From Bremia lactucae (taxonomy: Eukaryota; Oomycota; Peronosporomycetes; Peronosporales; Peronosporaceae): a DNA stretch of 64,000 bases. The notes beneath the pieces are model-generated. The model was not told the DNA's origin. It did not search any database and saw only the letters and a list, made by a program, of their open reading frames with translations. The stretch lies in the NCBI RefSeq assembly GCF_004359215.1, contig NC_090620.1:2259514-2323513 (forward strand), in the 5' to 3' direction. Shown here one piece after another: positions 32,261-43,091 of this stretch (positions are counted from its first letter, which is position 1; each line of letters opens with the position of its first letter). The position numbers and the translations under genes are program-made.

Positions 32261-32409
32261 GCCTCTCGTTCATCGGATGGTTATCGATGAACGTCTTGGA
32301 ACGTCCACAAGCGTGCGGACGTCCTACAAGTGAGTGCGATGGCCTCACTTGTGGGTCGGTCGTCCTCATGACTGCACAAGACCTCAGTGTGAATACCTAA
32401 CCGACTGTG

Positions 32410-32530
32410 CCGTTAGATCCCGAGGCTATGCACAAGCGCAGGCAGCGTCGAAGTTCCACCATTGTGACGTGGACTCAGTTCCCGACGGCTGTGCACAAGC
32501 ACAGGCAGCGTCGAAGTTCGACCGCCGAAT
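32410..32530 (+). repeat. Short direct repeat in gypsy linker
   Basis: The block 'gcgcaggcagcgtcgaagttc' recurs about 70 bases later as 'gcacaggcagcgtcgaagttc', each preceded by a 'gc(t)atgcacaa' or 'gctgtgcacaa' motif. Two degenerate tandem units. Confidence 0.6.
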
Positions 32531-32878
32531 AAGTTGAGTGGTACGAAACAAGGATGCTAGTTTGGAAAGCAACATGCAAGAAAGTAAAAAGCCCGTTATG
32601 AAAGACAGTGCGAAAGTCCTAGATCGACTGGAGAGTCGATTGTAGAGGATGTGGTAGCATAACCACAGCTTGAGGTAGTGGGGAAGGATACTCCCCAGAT
32701 AGATTCTGTGAGAATATGTCCCCGAAAAATTGTGGTCGAAGGCTCCCAGGTAGCTTTGGAAATAAGTTTCAAAGAGGAAACTGAGACAAATAATGTCTTT
32801 GTAAACAATGGACCAAGTGTAGGCGCTTATACACTTGAGTTATGAGCGCCTCCGAAGTTAACTTCGGAGATTATTCAA

Positions 32879-34340
32879 TTGCCAATGCTAGAACCAAAAC
32901 GGTTCTTCTTGCGTGATCTGCGTAGTGGCAAAGTCAAGCAGATCTGCGTACTTGTCACAGATGACAACTACGCGGCCGATATTCGGTCGGTAAAAGTATT
33001 TTCTGAGAACGAACGGGTTCTCAGCAGCTCATCGATGGACGAAAACATCCTCGATAAGAAGACTCGGATTAGACGTTTTATGTTTCAATCCTGAGAGGAT
33101 TTGAAGACAACTTTTATCTAAAGATTTTCTAGAATTCAAGGATGTCTTACCTGAATCAGTACCGTGCGAATTTCCTAAGGATAAATGCACTCGACACGAA
33201 ATCGACGTAACCCCAGGTTCAAAAATTATGTGTCATGAAGCAATGGCCATTGCCTCGTGAACAAGTAATAGCGATCAAAAAATTCTTTGCTGATCGCTTA
33301 GCAGCGGGCCATGTGAGGTAACCAACTTCCCCACATAGCTCTCTGACCTTCTGTGTGCGTAAAACAACAGGAGTATGGCGAATTGTGCATGTATTCAATA
33401 AAATGAACGCTGCAACGATACCGGCTCAAAAGCCGATACCACGAAAAGACTTTAACATTGATGGTATGTCAAAGAGTACCAACTTTTCTTCAATGGATCT
33501 GATGGATGGATTCTATCAGACCCCTACGCGTGACCAACATATCTCGTTCGCAGCAGTAAGCACCCCAAGCGGTACGCAATGGGAGTGGCTAGTCATGCCA
33601 CAAGGACTTAGCGATGCTCCTGCGACATTTAACAGATGTGTAAACAAGCTGTTGAGATCGGTGCGGGATTTCACACCGAGCTATTTTGATGATGTATTCG
33701 TTCATAGCAGAGCGATTAACGGAAAGTCGGATATTAAAGTACATCGTACCCACATTCAAAAGATTCTTTCACTTATGCGTAGCACAAGTTGTATTCAAAT
33801 CTCAAGAAGTGTATATTTGCTGCAAGCATAGTACCACTTCCTGAGTACGTCGTGGATAAAAACGGTGTATGCCCGGATCCGGAAAAGATCAAGGCGATCA
33901 CCGATTGGCCTGTTCCAGTCGATGTAAAGGACTTCGAAAGTTCCTCGGCTTAGCGGCGTACCTGCATAAGTACTCACGCAATTATGCCAAAATGACAGTA
34001 CATCTTTTTTCTTTGTTGAAGCAAAATGTAAAGTGGTCATGGAACGCTGATTGTTCTTTTGAGGGTACCTAGCAAAGCTTGATGCAATGGCCAATCCTGG
34101 CGATTGCTGACCAAGACCGACCTTTTCATGTGGTCCGTGACGCCAGCGATTTTGCAATCGGCTGTGCGTTAGTGCAATATGACACAGACGGCGCAGAGCG
34201 CGTCGTTCGCGTCAACTTCAACAAGCTGAACGAAATTACCCAGTGCATGAAATGAAGCGCCTTGCCAAGAAATATGCAATTGCTAAGTTTACGGTCTATC
34301 TCTTGGGAGATAAGCCGTATATTGTAGAACGGATCATGCG
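32879..34340 (+). pseudogene. Gypsy body B: linker, reverse transcriptase and RNase H
   Basis: Order of pieces: the LRDLRSGKVKQICVLVTD linker; FKDVLPESVPCEFPKDKC near 33,130; RT in one frame from 33,355 to 33,831, with VCVRKTTGVWRIVHVFNKMN-type sequence, the motif A region MDLMDGFYQTP (usual D-L-x-D-G-Y) and the catalytic SYFDDVFVHSRAINGK; the RT thumb near 33,880-34,060; then the RNase H start, RPFHVVRDASDFAIGCALVQ-like (near 34,115). Frames are broken by indels and stops. Confidence 0.85.
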
Positions 34341-34399
34341 TCTTTACGCACGGCCGCCAACAGTGCACACCTCTCGCAAAGAATAGCGAGATGGTTGTC

Positions 34400-35765
34400 T
34401 TTCTTTTCGGAGTATACCTTCTCCGTGGAGTATGAACCAGGACGACTTAACGTCGTCGCTGATGTTGTTTTGCGACGGTCCGATTTTGGGTCGGCTGCGC
34501 AAATCAACTGCGCATAAGGCCACTGTTGCAACAATAAGTGAGTGTTCTGTCGTCAACACTACCCAACGACAATAGTAGAGCTTACTAAGAAGATAAGGCT
34601 CTTGAAGGGTTGATAAAATACCTTAGAAATACATCCCAACAATCCTTAAATGATTGTTGAAATTGTATCGGTCCTCATCAGATCGATACACAACACGAAA
34701 TGGGCTACTGTATTACAAAGCCATTGCTGGCGACACACCCCGTGTCGTCATCCCCACCCATGAATGATTTGCGTTTACGCATCATGTATATGTGCCACGA
34801 TACACCAATTAGTGGGCATCGTGGACGTGAGAAGACCTATCTCACGATGACTCGCGACTTCTACTGGACACGCCAATGAGTTCGTGGCAATTACATAGGT
34901 GCTTGCAAAGTTTGTCAACGGGTGAAGCCCAGGCTTCATCCCGTGCTCCGTTACAACTTCTGCCTCTTCCGACAGAGTGTTGGCAGTCCGTATCCATGGA
35001 TTTCGTCGTCGGATTTCTCGACGACGATCATAAGATTAATGGTATTCTTGTTTTTGTTGATCGTTTCAGCATAATGGTACATCTTGCTGCAGTATTGGAG
35101 TTGATCACAGCCAATGCTATGCTCGCATCTATGTTGACACGATATTTCGACTCCATGGGTTACCCCGTGAACTGGTCTCAGATCGTGTCCCTTGATTCCC
35201 GGCGGCGTTTTGGCAAACTGTGTTCAAATCACTGGGAACACAGTTGAAAATGTCAACTTCCGATCATCCTAAAACTGATGGTCCGACGGAACGTGCAAAC
35301 CGTATCTCGAACGATACTTCGCTGGTACCGTCCATTCTTTTAGGAGTTGGAGCGAGTTCCTGCCGATGGTAGAATTTTCCATCAAGAATTCAGTGGATGC
35401 TTCTAGAAAGCATAAACAATTCTAATGGAATGCTTCTAGAAAGCATAAACAATTCTAATGGAATGCTTACGCCATCACGTATACCCTCCTTGTTTGGAAA
35501 TGACTCTTATTCGAGGGGGGAAGGCACTCGCTAGAGCAAAGAACATTTTTACTCTTGCTCATCATGCATTGGCCGTAAGGTCAATGCGAAGAATACCAAT
35601 GTTGATTTAATCAACATTGAAGTGGACAAATTCAGTAAGGACAATAATACCATTGCTGACTTCTATAACAACGCCGGAAGACTCAGCATAATACAAGTAA
35701 GAGCAATAATGCTCCGACTAGAGAGGAGACTGACATTTCCGCAGTACGGACGGTCGCACTTAAAA
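34400..35765 (+). pseudogene. Gypsy body B: RNase H end and integrase
   Basis: FFSEYTFSVEYEPGRLNVVAD marks the RNase H end near 34,405. The integrase zinc-binding part reads LRIMYMCHDTPISGHRGREK near 34,775. The core (34,876-35,247) has SVSMDFVVGFLDDDHKINGI and VFVDRFSIMVHLAAV, with a degenerate second Asp region near 35,190. VEFSIKNSVDAS near 35,370 is the conserved FAINNSVHAS block. A 33 bp tandem duplication lies at 35,395-35,465. The element stops abruptly at about 35,765, where an inverted fragment begins. Confidence 0.82.
35395..35465. repeat. 33 bp tandem duplication
   Basis: 'aatgcttctagaaagcataaacaattctaatgg' occurs twice head to tail inside the integrase fragment. A third partial start 'aatgctt' follows. 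Confidence 0.9.
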
Positions 35766-36640
35766 TAAATCTCACTACTCGAATCCGTCAACGGGTGTGG
35801 AGAGAAGAAAAAAACGGGTACGCTTTGTTTGACGAACCCGAATCAACATCGTGATTTAGATCACACCCTTTATTATTCGAGGGAGGATATTGACCACGAG
35901 CGATCCCGTCGCCCCGAGTCAGCGGTGACGGTTGATAATGTGTCTCGTGACCAATTGAGAAATTGTGCGCAGGTTGGGACTGATCAATTGGCGAACGAAA
36001 GGACACATCAGTGGCGCTTTGCGCAGTTTGTGTCATATTGCATTAACGCACAGCCGATTGCAAAATCGCTGGCGTCACGGACCACATGAAAAGGTCGGTC
36101 TTGGTCAGCAGTCACCAGGATTGGCCATTGCATCAAGCTTTGCTTGATACCCTAAAAAAAACGTTGACGATTAGCGTTCCATGACCTTTACATTTTGCTT
36201 CAACAAAGAAAAAAGATGTACTGTCATTTCGGCATAATTGCGTGAGTACTTATGCAGGTACGCCGCTAAGCCGAGGAACTTTCGAAGTCCCTTTACATCG
36301 ACTGAAACAGGCCAATCAGTGATCGCCTTGATATTTTCCGGATCCGGGCATACACCGTTTTATCCACGACGTACTCAAGAGGTGGTACTATGCTTGCAGC
36401 AAATATACACTTCGTGAGATTTGAATACAACTTGTGCTTACGCATAAGTGTAAGAATCTTTTGGATGTGGGTACGATGTACTTTAATATCCGACTTTCCG
36501 TTAATGGCTCTGCTATGAACGAATACGTCATCAAAATAGCTCGGTGTGAAATCCCGCACCGATCTCAACAGCTTGGTTACACATCTGTTAAATGTCGCAG
36601 GGGCATCACTATGTCCTTGTGGCATGACTAGCCACTCCCA
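35766..36640 (-). pseudogene. Inverted gypsy fragment: RT piece joined to pol linker
   Basis: 36,020-36,640 is the reverse complement of about 33,590-34,170, with minus-strand SYFDDVFVHSRAINGKSD and the preceding MPQGHSDAPATFNRC. 35,770-36,010 matches 1,250-1,490 (minus-strand pol linker, SDSGSSNKAYPFF-like). The two are joined with RNase H and integrase deleted. The plus strand of the left part carries the coiled-coil accessory frame again, up to the break at 36,012. Confidence 0.8.
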
Positions 36641-36881
36641 TTGTACACACTCTTAGGGTACTTATACTACATTACATCCTTTACGGTGACCTTCGTGATT
36701 AATTTCCGCATCAAACCGAAAGCGGTATGAGGAAACAAATTGCGCAAGAAATTATAAATCAGAGGAGAAAAATAAGTTACGGTAATTTACGGATGTCTAC
36801 AATCACTGAAGTATACCTGATCTGCTTGATTTATTCTGTTACCAGGATCATTGAAGAATATCCTGATTACAGCGATTTAAA
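36641..36881. promoter_or_regulatory. Presumed promoter of DCAF11, bounded by transposon
   Basis: Only about 240 bases separate recognisable gypsy sequence from the start codon, so the proximal promoter is compact or partly made of transposon sequence. AT-rich, with no specific motif I would assert. Confidence 0.4.
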
Positions 36882-38456
36882 ATGATGTCGTTGCTGCTGC
36901 GCTTGGTGGATACGGAGGACGAAGAGGAGAACGACAATGAATCTATGCCGGAGTATGAGGGTGAGCTTTCCCAGCCAAATATCGAAGAAGAAGATGGTAC
37001 ACCCATAATTTCGTCAGAGGAGCGCGCCAAGTTAGACAAGGTATTTGGCGGCGACATGTACAACCCGCAGGCTTTCCGCCGGTCTGAGCTAGAAAATAAA
37101 CAACGCGATCAGCTTCCCTTCGAGCGCATCGCCCACCAGCTACGTGAATACAATGTCAGCTCCATTTCTACCCCACTTTCACGCAAGCGACTGATGTTCC
37201 GCACCTTGTGCCACCGCGAGCAGGTGGGTGCCTCTTCCAAGGCACAGCTCATTAAGCTTCAAGAAACCTTTATGCCCTTTCAAGAAAACAAAATGTGCCG
37301 CGTTGTGGACTCAGTGCGTGACCGACTGTATTGCGGTGGGTTTAACAGTAGCGGGTCACGTTTTATGACTGCCGGTCAGCGTGGTGAGATTGTGCTATAT
37401 GATACCATTCACTGGGCCCGCGCAGCTTTCTTACCCGTTCGTGACGTCAGTTGGACGGTAACAGATGCTAAGTTTACGCCTGATGATAATAACGTCGTAT
37501 ACTCTTCCATCAATAGCAACGTTCGTATGGTGAGTACAAATTTTGATGAAGATGGCAAGGAGCACGTCTTTGCATTAGCACGGTCGACACAAGGAAGAGG
37601 TGCCGGCCAATCGATGCGAATGAGCCGATTAGGACGATTTGGTGTATGGTGCATCGATATCAATGCTTCAGGCACTGAATTTGTGGCTGGAACCTCTCAG
37701 AGTAGTGTCGTGCTCGTGGATATGGAAACCAGTGTGCCAATGTCTCACGTGGTTGGCCACCACGACGAGGTTAATGCAATTGCATTCGTGGACGGTCCTT
37801 TGCATACAAATGTATTTGTGAGTGGTTCAGACGACTCACTGATCAAGTTGTGGGACCGTCGTGTGCTGTCTGAATCCAATCCGAAGCCCCAAGGTGTTTT
37901 CCCTGGACACACTGACGGTATCACGCACGTTTCGTCGCGAGACGATGGTTACTACTTTATCTCGAATTCGAAAGACCAAACCACAAAGCTCTGGGACATC
38001 CGAAAGTGTTTTTCTTCGGATGACTTTAATGATCTGCCTCATTTTTGCAAGCCGTACGCTTGGGATTACCGCTATCAAGCGTATCCAGGTCGAAACATTA
38101 AGCCAGTAGAGCATCCGAACGACAGATCGATCATGACGTATCGAGGCCACGTGGTGATCGAAACGCTTATTCGATGTTACTTTTCACCGCTGCACTCCAC
38201 CGCTCAAAAGTACATTTACACGGGCTCTGCAGACGGTCGTGTCTACGTTTACGATAGTATTTCTGGTGATCTCGTGGAGATTTTCGCGATGAAGCCTAAC
38301 GGCCTCACTCGAGACGTGCGCTGGCATCCTTTTGAGCCGATGATCGTATCCCCAGACTTTTACGGCAAATTATGCGTTTGGCAGCGTCAGGACGAAGAGG
38401 AATCGAAGATATTCAATGAGCAATCCGCGCGCCGTAACTACCATCGAGCGGCTTGA
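36882..38456 (+). CDS. DCAF11: DDB1- and CUL4-associated factor 11 (WDR23-like WD40 protein)
   Basis: Substrate-receptor type subunit for the CUL4-DDB1 ubiquitin ligase; in animals WDR23 controls Nrf2/SKN-1 turnover. Single exon, 524 residues (human about 546). An acidic N-terminus (DTEDEEENDN) is followed by an RxxL-rich region and at least six WD40 repeats. Clear repeats end in SGSDDSLIKLWDRR, SNSKDQTTKLWDIRK and GSADGRVYVYDS. The KLWDRR and KLWDIRK ends fit the WDxR box that contacts DDB1. Regions near-diagnostic of DCAF11 include GHHDEVNAIAF, PGHTDGIT and MTYRGHVVIETLIRCYFSP, and the last repeat RDVRWHPFEPMIVSP fits too. ATG is doubled (MMSLLL); the next methionine, one codon in, is equally possible. 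Confidence 0.95.
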   Translation: MMSLLLRLVDTEDEEENDNESMPEYEGELSQPNIEEEDGTPIISSEERAKLDKVFGGDMYNPQAFRRSELENKQRDQLPFERIAHQLREYNVSSISTPLSRKRLMFRTLCHREQVGASSKAQLIKLQETFMPFQENKMCRVVDSVRDRLYCGGFNSSGSRFMTAGQRGEIVLYDTIHWARAAFLPVRDVSWTVTDAKFTPDDNNVVYSSINSNVRMVSTNFDEDGKEHVFALARSTQGRGAGQSMRMSRLGRFGVWCIDINASGTEFVAGTSQSSVVLVDMETSVPMSHVVGHHDEVNAIAFVDGPLHTNVFVSGSDDSLIKLWDRRVLSESNPKPQGVFPGHTDGITHVSSRDDGYYFISNSKDQTTKLWDIRKCFSSDDFNDLPHFCKPYAWDYRYQAYPGRNIKPVEHPNDRSIMTYRGHVVIETLIRCYFSPLHSTAQKYIYTGSADGRVYVYDSISGDLVEIFAMKPNGLTRDVRWHPFEPMIVSPDFYGKLCVWQRQDEEESKIFNEQSARRNYHRAA

Positions 38457-40769
38457 TTGCACTGTTATGCTTTGTTGCATTAATTAATATGTATCTTAAT
38501 TGGACCACTAGACATTAAAAAGAGCTTTTAAAGGTACAAAGCTCAGCCCAGCGATCCTAAACCATTGTCTACTTTTTTGCTAGACGAGAAACGTAATAAA
38601 AAGTTTAAGTCAGTAGTCCGTTTCGTACAGGATTCCATTGCTAACGCAGTGGACCGTCAGAAACGGAACGTATTGAAAAGGTCAATTAATAGCCTGACTC
38701 GAAAATGCTCATTCGTCAATTTTGAAAGCATTAGGCATAAGTTCCGGTTTTACCATCATTTTATCATTTTTTTATTCTCTACTTCAACTAAAGAAGAACG
38801 CGAGTCTATCTGTTCAGAAATTGTGTGTACTTTTTATAAGAAAATGTCTCCGTTTGAAATATGAACTTGGTCAATTATGCAAATGTCAATTTCTCATTAT
38901 GTGACGTCGTCTTCAGTGTTTGCATCAGTGCAAACTTTAAAGCTAACATCTCATAAAACGCCGGATGTTTAGAAGATGAGCACGCCCTAAGACTGTGGGA
39001 AGGTCAACGCGAGACTTATGCTTAAAGAAGCTGAGACGGAGCTGCTGACACTTCAACGCCAACACAAGCAGGCTAAACTGACACCTCCATTACTTTGTGC
39101 TACACAAATTCATATGTATTTCTAGCAGCTAACGGGACAAAGTAAGAATGCTCCTGTCTGCGCACATACAGCGGGCTAATTAAGCCTTAGTCGCGCGTAG
39201 CTGGAACAATGCCGCCTGGTCACCTAAAAAAGCAGAACATGCGTATCAATTTGGGTTGGAATCTCGCATGGTAAGGTTATATTTCGAAAATAGCTACGAA
39301 AGCGCATCCCATCTCTCAGCTGCCGCATGTGACGGGTCAGATGTAGACGGATTGTATGCCGGGGAGAGACCAGTCGATTTCCCGGCTCTGACCAGCTCAA
39401 CAGGCGCTTCTTTCATTATGGTCTCGTCCAGAAATCAAAGCCACATCCGTGGGTGAGTGTCGCGTTTCTGGTGACAAATCGTCGCGATCAATTCACGTGC
39501 GTGTGAATTTACAACATGTATGAAGTTTTTCGTAAGGTTGGAAAGATGCCGAATTATGCGAAAGGCGGTCCGAGTATCTTCTATCATTATATGCGGCGCT
39601 GAGAAATGCTCAACTAATATGTAAACTGAATATTTGCAAATGCGACTGTCGCAATCATCAAATCGATAAACCATAAAGCAATACAAGACGGTACTTATAA
39701 CGAAAAGTTGACGACATTTTGGCCGAACAGTGCAAGAGATGCATTAGCTGGACGAGATCTGCAAAATCGCTTGCTGCACGAAGCACACTCAGGCAATTCA
39801 GTATAATATACATTTGTGTATAATGGGCCGTAGCTATTTGATGTCCCAGCGCTAACTCAACTGTCGTGAGTAATTGTCCTGCAATTAATGAATGTTAAAC
39901 AATAATTGCTATCGAGAATTTACGACTCCATTAAACGTACATCTTATGTGGTGTAGTCTAATATTATTCCGATTGCACCACTTAGAGCTTGCAGAGAGAT
40001 AGCGTTACGCTTCTACGGAAGTAAAAACGTTGTCAATGCTGATTGTGTAGCAGGAACCGAACCACGCGCCTCGCACATACATCCAGCGGCATTTCGCCTC
40101 GCAGGAAGTCGCTTTCTTGCGACAATCCAAAAACGACTCGCTTGCCATACAGTGGCCAAAGGTTTCGCATAATTATTCATTGTCGCTATCATTGTCCCTA
40201 GCAATTATCCATTCTTCCTGGCAAACATTGACAGCTTACAGCCAATAATTAAAAGGATTCGAGCCGAGCAACATAACGCGGGAGAAAAACGACGGGACTT
40301 GCGCCATATTATTTCGAAGTTTTAGAGCCAGAGAGAGAGCTGGAGTTTCTCGGCAATAGTCAAACGGATGCATACCCACGACTTTATGCAGGTCTGTAGT
40401 TAGAAGGCTTACACTTTGCAGCTGGTTCTAGCTATCCGGTTACGAAGCAAACTATCTGTTCTGTCAGTCACTGCAATAGCCCCCATCCTATCTCGCTGCC
40501 TCGGCCGGGCTTTGCCCAAGCCTCCGTGTGCACTGTGTAGTCTCCAGCACTTATGAACCAGACCGCGGTGTCTGGATCTCTGCCACTTGCCGCCGCTCAC
40601 AACAGTGCATTTGCCGATCGAAGCGGCAACCAAGGCAGCAAGCATAGAATCGCCTTCTCACACTTTCACGCCCATCGCTTTGACAACACGCACTCAGGAC
40701 TTGTCCTCGTACTTGATAAGCACGAGTACAAGCACCACTGCAGCGACGCAGTTGCAACTTGATAGCGAT
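38457..40769. other. Long intergenic region with scattered remnants
   Basis: About 2.3 kb. The only part I can name is the integrase scrap near 38,610-38,700, listed separately. A short helical frame at about 39,018-39,122 (MLKEAETELLTLQRQHKQAK) may be a coiled-coil relic of the transposon accessory ORF family. The final few hundred bases must hold the phosphatase promoter. Confidence 0.5.
38600..38700 (+). pseudogene. Gypsy integrase C-terminal scrap
   Basis: The frame reads VRFVQDSIANAVDRQKRN, which matches LVKNSIANAVDRQKRYADK in the 62.6 kb integrase. About 100 bases only. Confidence 0.75.
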
Positions 40770-42932
40770 ATGTCGTTGGGCGACGAGAGCAACTGCAATG
40801 GCACCAGCAACACGGGCTCACGAGAAGACCTTGTGAAGGACGACGCGGTCATTAATATAGTACAAACGGACGAGAGCGAGCCCGTGCCTTCGCAGCGTAA
40901 GCGCCATGTTCGTCGTGGGGAGGTGAACTGCCGCTGGTTGTACAACCAGGTGCAAGCGGCTCGTGGCCTTATCCTAATCGATACAAGGACAAGGGAAGAG
41001 TTCGAGGAGGATTCTATCCCGTCCGCGATTTCAATCCCGCCAATGCAGAGCTGTCAGACGCTACAAGACGTGGAAGACGGGCTGCTTGAAGAGCAGCGGC
41101 ATTTGTTTACTAGTAAAAAAAGAAAGTTGCGCGACGTTGTGCTGTTTGGGTATACAGTCAAGAAGCTTTCAGTAGAAGACGCAAACGAATCGGCAAGCTG
41201 TGGCTGGCTCCACAGACTCGAGCGACTTATTATCGAAGACGCCCTCGTGACCAGCGTCAAGCTATTATGCGACGGCTTTCTCACATTCAAGTATCGTTAC
41301 CCATTTTACACCAACTCGGCGCTCTTGGACAAAATCTCTGGACAGCTCAAGCGCACGAAGAGTGGAACACACAATCTCAATTACCCAAACGAGATTTTAG
41401 AAGGTTTTTTATTCCTCGGCAACATGTGGCATGCACAGTCGAAACAAGTTGTGTCTGATTTGGGCATTACGCACGTTGTAAATGCTAGTCTAGATGTCGG
41501 AAACACGTTTGAGACCGATGGTGTCAAGTACTTAAATGTCACGATCAAAGACCGACCAGAAGCAGACATTGCTCAATTCTTCGATGCTGCGTATAGATTT
41601 ATTGAATCAGCCAAGCGAACGCAGCACGGTCGAGTTTTGGTTCATTGCACACAGGGCATTTCGCGCTCTAGCACACTTGTCATCATGTATTTGATGCGCG
41701 CAAACAATTGGTCGCTTGTTACTGCGGTAAATTTTGCTATCGCTAGCCGTGGCGTTGTCTATCCGAATCAAGGCTTTGTAAAGTCGTTAATGATGGAAGA
41801 GTTTCGGCTTTACAAAGGCAACAGCCTCACTGCTGAAGAAGTTGACACGATGCTGCAAAGCCAGATCCCGGATCGACCTGTCCCACTGCAAGTACACTCG
41901 AACAAAACAGAAAATTGTTCGCACTGTTGTAAGATGTTTTCGCTATTGGAGTGGAAACACAAGTGCAGTTATTGCCGCAAAGCTTTTTGCAGCAAGTGTA
42001 CCAACACGCGACTGGCAAATCCAGAGCGTGGAAAAAACGCAGCGAGCATTGGGACTACAGATGAGCAGCGACCTCGCCGTGTATGCCAGGTGTGTGTGAG
42101 CAGATTGTGGCAAATTAATTTGCCGCGTTCACGCAAGAGTTTGCAGTCTCGTTTGCTACGCTGCAAGCATTTAAACGTGAACAGCTTATCAACATTTGGA
42201 CGCACGGTGTGCATATCGTATTATGAGGGAACCGAGCCACAAACTATTATAGATGTGCTTAAGATTCGTTTTGGCGTCAAGGAAAGTCAGATTGTCGACA
42301 TTTCTCGGGATGACGGCGAGCCCATACGTACTGTAGAAGAGATCAGTAGACTGCCTGACGAAGCCGAAGTATTCGTCTCGGTGGGCAAAGCAGGCAATAT
42401 TCAGGAATTCAGCCAGCGCGGATTAAAGCAGGGAATTTTGTCTGCCTCGCGGTACACAAGCAACAATATTCGAATGCGCAATAATCAGGAGCGTTCACGT
42501 CAGCAATGTCGACAAGAACCTCAATTTACGCAAGAACAATTAGTATGTGAACGCAATATATTAGTTGGCATCGATGATACTTTGCAGCAAGAGACGACTT
42601 CTGATTCTCCATCTTCGTACACGATTCAAGTAGAATCAAATAATATCGAATCCAATTTGGGAATTGTTCCAGTTGAGGATCCTGAAGTAGCCGAGCAGAA
42701 ATTTCGTGAGTTGTGGAAATTATCGTTTCCGTCCATGGGCTTGATTGAGCGAACTGCACTTTTAAAGATTAAGCGACCTGAAATCCTCATGGACGTAATG
42801 CTCGGCATGAGCAGTCTCGCTTGTGGCGCTTTAACCCTCCCGGAATTTAATCAGCGCCTCGTTGAGCTAGGCTATGCTGACTCAGATCGCCAAGCAGTCA
42901 TTTCAATGCTTAATACGGCGCAGGCGAGTTGA
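40770..42932 (+). CDS. Rhodanese / dual-specificity phosphatase / FYVE-like zinc finger fusion protein
   Basis: Predicted protein phosphatase of 720 residues, no introns. Order: a rhodanese-like domain (about 55-175; LILIDTRTREEFEEDSIPSA and a LLCDGFLTFKYRYPFY loop, as in MAP-kinase phosphatases). Next is a dual-specificity phosphatase domain (about 200-355; EILEGFLFLGNMWHA, general-acid Asp in IKDRPEADI, and HCTQGISRSS with catalytic Cys293 and Arg299). A cysteine-rich FYVE-like finger follows (about 375-440; CSHCCKMF, WKHKCSYCRKAFCSKC, RRVCQVC). A ubiquitin-like or PB1-like fold is possible near 475-545 (TVCISYYEGTEPQTI). The C-terminal helical region is conserved-looking but unknown. The finger lacks the WxxD and full RRHHCR motifs of true FYVE domains, so phosphoinositide binding is uncertain. 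The ATG at 40,770 is preferred over 40,587 because the upstream 61 codons look like leader. Location unknown, possibly endosomal. Confidence 0.9.
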   Translation: MSLGDESNCNGTSNTGSREDLVKDDAVINIVQTDESEPVPSQRKRHVRRGEVNCRWLYNQVQAARGLILIDTRTREEFEEDSIPSAISIPPMQSCQTLQDVEDGLLEEQRHLFTSKKRKLRDVVLFGYTVKKLSVEDANESASCGWLHRLERLIIEDALVTSVKLLCDGFLTFKYRYPFYTNSALLDKISGQLKRTKSGTHNLNYPNEILEGFLFLGNMWHAQSKQVVSDLGITHVVNASLDVGNTFETDGVKYLNVTIKDRPEADIAQFFDAAYRFIESAKRTQHGRVLVHCTQGISRSSTLVIMYLMRANNWSLVTAVNFAIASRGVVYPNQGFVKSLMMEEFRLYKGNSLTAEEVDTMLQSQIPDRPVPLQVHSNKTENCSHCCKMFSLLEWKHKCSYCRKAFCSKCTNTRLANPERGKNAASIGTTDEQRPRRVCQVCVSRLWQINLPRSRKSLQSRLLRCKHLNVNSLSTFGRTVCISYYEGTEPQTIIDVLKIRFGVKESQIVDISRDDGEPIRTVEEISRLPDEAEVFVSVGKAGNIQEFSQRGLKQGILSASRYTSNNIRMRNNQERSRQQCRQEPQFTQEQLVCERNILVGIDDTLQQETTSDSPSSYTIQVESNNIESNLGIVPVEDPEVAEQKFRELWKLSFPSMGLIERTALLKIKRPEILMDVMLGMSSLACGALTLPEFNQRLVELGYADSDRQAVISMLNTAQAS

Positions 42933-43091
42933 TCTTAGCTTTACACTAGAAGTACTTCAGTCATAAAAAGCATTGCGGTGGTGATGAAATATTCGATAGG
43001 GACAGGTTTAGCAATTAATGTCAAGAATTTTTCGTCAAATTTTGATATACATGGTACGGTTGTTGAATTTGAATTTTTAATTGCAAAGGCT

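Noticed and set aside
40587..40769. 61-codon upstream extension of the phosphatase ORF
   Set aside because: Threonine- and serine-rich low-complexity translation without features; the ATG at 40,770 fits better.
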